Source of the DNA: Calliopum simillimum
Lineage: Eukaryota > Arthropoda > Insecta > Diptera > Lauxaniidae
Length of the DNA stretch: 64,000 nucleotides
Direction: 5' to 3'
Assembly: GCA_951812925.1 (NCBI GenBank)
Contig: OX638372.1
Coordinates: forward strand, 87,751,058 to 87,815,057
Position numbers and translations under genes: made by a program. This document shows, one piece after another, positions 57,546 through 64,000 of this stretch (positions within the stretch are counted from its first letter, which is position 1; the number at the start of each line of letters is the position of its first letter). Under the pieces are notes generated by a model. The model ran no database searches. It was not told the DNA's origin and saw only the letters and a program-made list of their open reading frames with translations.

Positions 57546-58894
57546 CGTAGGCTGCTACATGTATTTCTGGCCTAGGCAACACTATGTGTTGCCAGGTGCA
57601 ATCTGACATTTCCATTGGAAAGTTTGAAATTTTTTAGCATAAACGTACTCACAACGTTTTGATGCGCAAGTGCTTTTACAGTGAGTTAAGAAAATCAATT
57701 TTTTCATTGATAACGCAGTCCTGCGATGAAAGAAAGTATGAGATCACAGTAGATGATTTTTATAGATTTTTGCTTGCTGAATCCGAATACAACCTCCGAT
57801 TTGCTCCATCACGTCTGAGATCCAAGTTATCCTTGATTTAAAGTGCAGAAAACGCTATTTTCAAACATATTGCGTACATCTTTATAGTAGTCTAATTCAC
57901 TTTTGATAGCAGCATTAAATAGCCCTGAGCTTTCCCTTTAAAGCGTACTTTTAACTTTTTCCATTGGATCATTAGTTTCCGAGATATCATCCATTGAAGA
58001 AGAGTTATACAAATTGAATATATTCCTTTACAGGGGTTAGCAATCCCTTTACTTCAATCGACAATATCTCGGAAACTAATGATTCAATTGAAAAAATTAA
58101 AAAGTACGCTTTAAAGAAGAAGCTCAGGGCTATCCAATGCCGCTGTCAAAAGTGAACTAGACTACTTTAAGGATGTACGCCATATGTTTGAAAATAGCGT
58201 TTTCTTCACTTTAAATCAAGGATAACTCGGATTTCAGACGTGATGGAGCATATCGGAGGTCATATTCGGATTCAGCAATCAAAAATCTATCAAAATCACA
58301 TACTCTCATTTCATACTTTTTTAACTTTTTCAAAAACGCAGGACTGCGTAATTTAAGCGATTTATTAATTATGGGGCTTCCAATGAGAACAAACGTTTCT
58401 TACAACTAAGTGTTCATGCAAAATCGAATGTATTGTAATGGAACTAATGCCCAAGGATGCCTCTATCTCATGGTATGTCACATGACGATCTTGCATTATC
58501 AGTTCACTCACGGCATCAATGTTCTCTGGCATAACGACCTTCACGGAATTCGTCTTTGAGCGAGCGATTGAATTCATTGAACCAGTTTTTCACAGTGCCA
58601 TAGAATGATGCTTCATCGCCATACAAAGATTTAAGTTCATCGATGCACTCTTGTCGTGATAATCCACGTCGAAAGTTGTGAAAAATGATCGCACGAAAAT
58701 GTTCACGAGTTAATTCCATTTTTTTGCCAAATTGATTTTTTCAAGTCACTGTAAACAACACAAATGATGGTCATACGTCAAAACGTTCTGAGTACGTTTA
58801 TGCTAAAAAATGTCAAACTTTCCAATGAAAATGTCAGATTGCACCTGGCAACACTTAGTGTTGCCTAGGCCAGAAATATATATAGCAGCCCACG
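57546..58894. mobile_element. mariner family B derivative with two 5' ends in inverted orientation
   Basis: The left end (57,546, CGTAGGCTGCTACATGTATT) is followed by the family B 5' UTR palindrome GGCAACACTATGTGTTGCC in plus orientation. The right end (58,894) is also the 5' end, in minus orientation, followed by the N-terminal transposase half (MELTREHFRAIIFHNFRRGL from 58,719, to about codon 124 near 58,355). TA flanks the whole on both sides. The middle is a foldback (57,713-58,349). No 3' end or catalytic half is present. Confidence 0.7.
57713..58349. mobile_element. 637-bp foldback element with ACGCAGTCCTGCG ends
   Basis: The arms of about 310 bases start ACGCAGTCCTGCG and are mirrored at the right. 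Paired blocks: ATTGCTGAATCCGAATA-type at 57,770 and 58,260, CTTGATTTAAAGTG at 57,832 and 58,205. The centre near 58,030 is AATCCCTTTACTTC. It has TTAGTTTCCGAGATATC-type blocks like other foldbacks here. Confidence 0.8.
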
Positions 58895-59479
58895 TATGAT
58901 TAAAAACCTTTCTCTATGCAAACTTTCTGTACGTTTCCGGGCGACAAATGCACTTTTTAGCCATATCTCTAATGGAGAGTCCAGTATTTTTTTCATAGGC
59001 ACGTAACACTTCTGTTGCTTTTTCCTCTGAGGTAAATCTTTTTTTTTGAACACTTCCAACTTTCCTGTCCGTAGTTCACACAAGTTTTTAAGTACGCAAG
59101 CAATATTCATACTTTATGCAATGTTTTTGTGAGACAAATGTGGAAAATCTTGTTTTTTGTGCACAATTAAATCTAGCACATTTTCTTTCGATGAACTTAT
59201 TTTGAAAGCTATACAAAATTCTAAAAAATCAATGATGAAGAAATGTAAGACAATGAATTCTAAGACGATTACATCTGTGTCATTTGCTTTTATTGCAATA
59301 TTTAACGCGACACTCTTTGTTTACTGCGACTACTTTTTTTCGAGTACATGCCTTAATCCCAAAATAATTGAACAAAAAAATTCGCTGTTCTATACTTCGA
59401 CCAAATTTGGTCTCTTAAGTCTCAACTTTCCATACTTAAACACCTAGTATCAAAGGATAATCCAATAAAATGTTAGCAA

Positions 59480-59830
59480 AAAAAAAAGAGGGAGTGACAC
59501 CGCCCAATTTTTCAATGGTTATTATTACTCCTAGTCCTAGTGCTTTACATATTTTTACAAATTTTCCGTAAAATATTTTTGTGGAATATTTTAATCCAGT
59601 TTTCAGAAAAAGAGAACGGAAAGACCAATAAAAGCAGGACAAATATCCCAAATTTCATCTATTTAAGAATATCAAACCGTATCAGTGATATATTGAACTG
59701 GTCAGAAAGGGGCTTGGTACCGTCCATTTTTTGCAAAGAAACTTCACTTATCTGCGTCAAATAGCTTTGAAGATATGTTGGTTTTTGTGATATGGGGGCG
59801 TGTTACCGTCCACCTTTTCAGTGAATGCTT
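59480..59830. repeat. Degenerate GGCGTGxxACCGxCC units
   Basis: GGAGTGACACCGCCCAATTT (59,490), GGGGCTTGGTACCGTCC (59,708) and GGGGCGTGTTACCGTCC (59,794), with CACTTATCTGCGTCAAATAG between, are the same family as 53,240-53,720. Confidence 0.5.
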
Positions 59831-59910
59831 ATTACAGTAAAGCTATTTATGCAACTAAATATCATTTAACTGCGCCAAATGCTTTCAGCTAAATGAATTT
59901 GAATACATCG

Positions 59911-59935
59911 TTTTGGTACCTGTTACCCCACTGTG
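59911..59935. mobile_element. Solo right end of the Transib-like family
   Basis: Read inverted from 59,935: CACAGTGGGGTAACAGGTAC followed by CAAAAC, aligned without gaps to the right end of the Transib-like element at 36,026 (21 of 26 matches or better by eye). The matching left end is not seen. Confidence 0.45.
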
Positions 59936-60279
59936 TGTGGCTCTGATAGACAATTGTGCGTGTGTATTTGTGTAAATGTTAGTTGGAGTGAAATTTAATG
60001 TTATTAATTTAAACACAAGGATGAGTTGCGTGTAGATATGTATGTGTGCGTATGTATGTTTTTGTACAAGAACGTGTGCATAATAATGAACACAAAAAAC
60101 TGCCAGTACGAACACAACAAATTGGCCAAAATTAACTAAAAGGCGACACCGCCACGTACTTACTACCCAATGGGGAATGGAGCGCATCAATAGCGCGTCT
60201 GAAGCGCTCTAAAGCAGCAGTGAAGCGCATCTCTCTCGTTGCCAAAAGCGCTGAAATTAACATTGGCATGTCATTGGAA

Positions 60280-60398
60280 CGAAGCGCTTCGCTCTCGCTA
60301 CCAGAAATGCTCTTTGGATGCGCATCGCTCTCGCTACCAGAAATGCTCTTTGGAAGCGCATCGCTCTCGCATTCAGAAATGCTCTTTGGATGCTTTTT
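60280..60398. repeat. 36-bp minisatellite, cluster 1 (~3 units)
   Basis: The unit AAATGCTCTTTGGATGCGCA plus TCGCTCTCGCTACCAG repeats at 60,305, 60,341 and 60,377. Minus-strand translation is PKSISGSESDAH, and a minus-strand frame goes on to a GTAAGT donor near 60,165, but no start context or splice partner supports a gene. Confidence 0.85.
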
Positions 60399-60582
60399 GG
60401 ATGACAATAAAAATATTTAAAAAAATTAATTTTTACTTGAAATTTTACGTCTTTCGTCACACACAAAGACACAACAGACTATTTTTTATTTTTTTTTTTT
60501 TTTTGATGTAATTATAATTCTTTTTATTTTACTAAATTAATTCTAATTGAAAAATTGCAAGTTGAAAACTTTTGTGTTAGGT

Positions 60583-60675
60583 CTGGGCCGGAGTTGAACC
60601 GAGGACCTCACGGTTGCTACAACTCTCAATCGCAGTGCCAGTCGCTAGACCACTGCTCTATCATCGCGCTCTTAC
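60583..60675 (-). repeat. tRNA-like sequence (SINE head or tRNA pseudogene)
   Basis: On the minus strand TAGAGCAGTGGTCTAGCGAC fits an A box/D arm and GGTCCTCGGTTCAACTCCGG a B box/T arm. The acceptor arms (GAGCGCG and GCCCAGAC) do not pair, and there are more bases between the boxes than in a class I tRNA. It lies between the two clusters of the 36-bp minisatellite. Confidence 0.5.
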
Positions 60676-60723
60676 GAAGACGACTTATTGATTTATTTTG
60701 TTTTGTACGTTAATACGTGACCG

Positions 60724-60895
60724 AAAGCGCTTCGTTCTCGCTACCAGAAATGCTCTTTGGATGCGCATCGCTCTCGTATCCAGATATGCTCTTTGGATGC
60801 GCATCGCTCTCGCTACCATAAATGCTCTTTGGATGCGCATCGCTCTCGCATTCAGAAATGCTCTTTGGATTCGCTTCGCTCTCCCTACCTATAGC
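60724..60895. repeat. 36-bp minisatellite, cluster 2 (~5 units)
   Basis: Same unit and orientation as cluster 1, at 60,748, 60,784, 60,820 and 60,856. A GATGCGCATCG remnant recurs near 60,940-60,975. The GC content is much higher than the surroundings. 61,000-61,490 afterwards has only a short GTGTGTGCGTG tract near 61,231. Confidence 0.85.
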
Positions 60896-61499
60896 GCAGA
60901 AAATATGCGCATACAAATCAGCTCTTTAGATACGAGAAGGACGCGCATCGCTATTGCATCTTGGGGATGCGCATCGAAATTTTCTGTTGGGTACCTACTT
61001 CTACATTTCTATATGTATACAAATATGGCTGTTTGTATGTATGTAGTTGTATTTTAAGCGTGTATAACGGGAAATTGTGTGAAAATATTGGATAGAAAAT
61101 CGGTTGATTTTTGACGGTAGACAACAAACAACAGCTGTTGTGTTAGCATTACCGTTAATAAGTATGTTATGTGTGTAGTTGTTAATGTGTCCATATCATG
61201 TTCACTAAAATACGAGAGTATGAGTTACAAGCGTGTGTGTGCGTGTGAGTGTGAAGTCTCGAAACACGTCAGTAAAAATATTAATTTGCAGTTGATATCA
61301 AAAAGCAACATCTAATTAATTTTAAGAATTAATGATGTGCATGTTTTGTGTACACAGGAGGGAAATTTAAAAAAGGCCTTAGCCAATGTGGCTAATCAAA
61401 TGTTTTATAACAAAATTAAAATTTGTTTTCCTCAGAAAGAAAGAATTTTAATAGAAAGACATATATGATTTTAGAACTCAGCCATCCTAACATGGCTCA

Positions 61500-62110
61500 T
61501 TGCTAACGATATTGATAGCAAGGCGATCCTTTCTTTTTAGTCTGGAGAAATTTTTTAAATTTTTTAAGCTCCGTGCCAATGGATTTAGTTAATACAGCAA
61601 TCTTGCGGCGTAACTTTGCTTTTACGTGTTGATTTCACCTTTGGCCAAGGGGATGCATAGGTCCCGTTATATGTTTTCGTTATGTTTATACCATGGAGCA
61701 CCTGTAATGGATCTTAAAATTTTGAACTGAGTATTAGTTCAATGTTCGAGGAGCTAGCGTTACCCCATAACTTTATACCATAAAACCAAATTGGCTTAAT
61801 GATGGATTTATATAAAAGAATTTTATATTCAAGTTTCAGATGGGATCGATGATTTATGTTCCAGTGTAGAGTGGAGGCTTTTAGTTTAAAATGGATTTTT
61901 TTGGCTTCAATGAGTTTTCGCCACGTTAGTCGTCTCACGAATTAAATATCGAGTTATGTAAGTGACGTTTCAGATTGGGGAATTGAAGTGATTGAGGAAT
62001 TTAATGTGATAGCAGGGCAATCACCTCGTCTAAGGGTTAAAAAAACCGCTCTACATTTTTGCTCATTTACTTTTATTAGAGTTTGCCTTGTGGAACTTTT
62101 CGATTTGACT
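61500..62110 (-). pseudogene. LINE (Jockey-like) reverse-transcriptase C-terminal fragment
   Basis: Minus-strand frames in order: VNEQKCRAVFLTLRRGDCPA, RRLTWRKLIEAKKIHFKLKA, KILLYKSIIKPIWFYGIKLW, and, after a frameshift, SKFKILRSITGAPWYKHNENI-like residues. The LTW...K...LYKxIIKPIWxYGIxLWG pattern is typical of the region after the catalytic palm in Jockey-clade polyproteins. Upstream catalytic motifs are absent and stops are frequent. Confidence 0.75.
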
Positions 62111-62397
62111 TTAAGAAGACCACCCAACTATTAACTTAAGCTAACAAATTTTCATCAGTTACCATGTCTGCGCATTTTCACTTTAAGGGCGTTCCAAAGC
62201 AGTATTACCCTTTTTCCATACCAAATATCATAGAAATCGATGCAGAGGCTTAGGCATGAGATTTTTTCTATTCAAGGGCGTGGAACTGCCCATTTAAAAC
62301 ATAATGGTAATTTTATCCTTCCTTAGTGTTAACCTTATCCATAAAGGGGTGTGCCATAGCCCACTTCTTTTAAAAAAGTTAAAGTCTTATGCACTAT

Positions 62398-63292
62398 ACC
62401 CTACATACACCCAGGGTATATTCACTTTGTCCTTCTGTTTGTAACGCAGAGAAGAAGGCGTGGCAGATATAGAAAAGTATATATATTTATAATCAGCGTC
62501 ACCTCTTGAGTCGATATAGCCATGTCCGTCTGTCTGGCTGGCTGGCTGTGTGTTGAAATACACTTTTTGGGAAAACTAAGCAAGACAATTCAATGAAATG
62601 TAGTACACTGCCTCCGTCATCAAAGATAGCTCGTAGGATTGAAGATGAGCAAAATCGGTCAACGGACACGCCTACCGCCCATTCAAAAAATATATTCAAA
62701 ATGCAATTTTAGGAGTATTTTTCACGATAATGCAACAAAAATAAACATAAATACTACAAACTGTTAGCGCAAGCTCTGAAAAAAAAACTGAGCAAATTCG
62801 GAAAAGAGGGCGTGGCACCTCCCATATAAGCAAAAGCTTCAAAACGCCATACAGAAAGCGATTTTTGAGACATTCGAACCAAATTTGACTCAGACACTAA
62901 GAATTATAAATGAAAGCTCCGAACAAAAATTGGGTGAAAACGGACAAAGGGGTGTGGCACCTCCCATATAATCAAAAGTTTCAAAATGCTGTAGTGAAAG
63001 AGTTTTTCGAGACAATCCAACAAAATTTCGCTCAAAGACTATATATGCACGCTCTAAGCTAAAATTAGAGGAACTCGGACAACAGGGCACCTCCTATACA
63101 AGCAAAAGCTTCAAAATGCTATACTGGAAATGTTTTTCACTCAGACACTAAAAACTATAAATGCAAGCTCTGAACAAAAACTGGGTGAACTCGGACCAGA
63201 TGGCGTAGCACTACTCATATGAGCAAAATTTAAAAATACTGCAGTGTAGGGTATTTTATGTTTGGCCAGGCCAAATTATCCATCCTTACTAG
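62398..63292 (-). mobile_element. mini-me/DINE-1-like element, copy M5
   Basis: Full-length inverse copy: ACCCTACATACACCCAGGGT start, GAGTCGATATAGCCATGTCC core with GTCTGGCTGGCTGG microsatellite (62,525), four GGCACCTCCCATATAAxC-type blocks, then GTAGGGTATTTTATGTTTGG and ATCCATCCTTACTAG. The last 700 bases of the window (63,293-64,000) have no supported feature. Confidence 0.7.
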
Positions 63293-64000
63293 TCCGAATT
63301 CACTTAGTTTTTTCGCAGCAGCAAATGGCGCCCTTTATCTTTGAAAATGGGCACTAAGTGTCATTAAAAATATAGCAAATCGAAGGTCAGTAAATATTAA
63401 GAAGGAAAGGAAAAACAACTTTCATTTTTCCGCTTATGACATCTACTGTCAAAAATTAATCTTTTTCGGGAGGTGGAAACGCGTAGGATTTAACGACGAG
63501 ATTTATAAATCTCATCACAACTAAATTTCAGGTTGGAGCTTATTCTAAGATGTTATCAAATTCAATAAAGCATATTGAGCCATCCACTTCGTTAGTACAT
63601 GTTCTTTCATATTGAAAGCGACTTTGAGAGGAGTTTGACTGCCGTTATTTATACCCATTTAAATATATATACAAAATTTCATATACCGAAAATTGGAAAA
63701 CTTTTTGGACCAAAAAATGCACTAGTGTGAACGAGCCTTTATTTCCAACCTAATCTTCTAGAGTAAAAGTTTAAATTTTTTTGGCGTCCATAAAAAGTCT
63801 TGTCCCCTTGTAAATTAAAAAAATAAATTTATTAAAAAGAATTAAAAAACATCAACAATACATAAAAAATTAAATGTCTATCGTGTTCAAAAAACAAAGA
63901 AATATTTATGTTTATTGTTTGCTTGTGCGCTCCAAATTTAAATGTACCTAATTCCTAGTTGAAAATTCGATGCTTTGAGCGCGCTGAGATATTCAACTTT

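Larger units (their letters stand above)
56778..59353 (-). mobile_element. DD37E IS630-Tc1-mariner element, copy 3 (interrupted by a mariner derivative)
   Basis: The inverted ends AGGTAAGTACTCGAAAAAAA (56,778) and, read inverted from 59,353, AGGCATGTACTCGAAAAAAA lie beside TA on both sides. Minus-strand remnants: the HTH piece SIRDMAKKCICRPETYRKFA (58,910-59,000) and catalytic-domain pieces such as LASNLYVRFQELS, PPNLCGRV and a CHYGKLAMNWYEE stretch (57,085-57,330). The element is split at a TA by 57,546-58,894; without that it is 1,227 bases. Heavily mutated. Confidence 0.75.

Overview
The window is eukaryotic nuclear DNA, very AT-rich, gene-poor and packed with transposable elements and tandem repeats. 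It most likely comes from a higher fly (Diptera; a tephritid-like fruit fly is my best guess). Evidence for this: two mariner families, DD37E IS630-Tc1-mariner elements, five interspersed elements carrying the GACGGACATGGCTATATCGA block known from dipteran mini-me/DINE-1-type repeats, fly-style C2H2 zinc-finger exons with short introns, and a start codon in a fly-like CCAACCAACATG context. The species is inference.

Layout. 0.2-3.5 kb: 3' exons of a C2H2 zinc-finger gene, present as two diverged tandem modules with nested inverted-repeat elements between them. 3.5-6.2 kb: a mariner (family A) split by a 2 kb foldback element and cut by a 200-N gap. 6.4-6.7 kb: a MITE. 8.0-11.8 kb: a nest in which a DD37E element holds a TA-flanked element (itself holding a piggyBac-like element and a mini-me-like element) and a LINE with a 9-bp target duplication. 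12.3-20.3 kb: foldbacks, a split minisatellite, a TA-flanked element with a piggyBac-like MITE inside. 20.8-27.3 kb: a mini-me-like copy, a hairpin of ~120-bp repeats, a 450-bp AGGAT array and a 39-bp minisatellite. 28.5-29.5 kb: a CpG-richer, promoter-like stretch. 30-33 kb: foldback, tRNA-like SINE material, MITE, LINE remnant. 33.5-37 kb: half foldback, mariner A and, inside its transposase, a Transib-like insertion with a 5-bp duplication. 38-47.6 kb: a second DD37E element, three mariner family B copies, a LINE tail and mini-me-like copies.

The only other credible host coding sequence is one 5' exon at 48,882-48,988 with a consensus donor; the rest of that gene is not visible here. 50-64 kb is repeats again: foldback, two 261-bp twin MITEs, degenerate arrays, two LINE reverse-transcriptase fragments, a third DD37E copy interrupted by a mariner derivative with two 5' ends, a 36-bp minisatellite around a tRNA-like block, and a last mini-me-like copy.

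Almost all transposase and reverse-transcriptase reading frames are broken, so the window is mainly a record of nested insertions. I found no operon, CRISPR array, rRNA or convincing functional tRNA. Boundaries given to the base rest on visible terminal repeats or target duplications; those said to be approximate do not.
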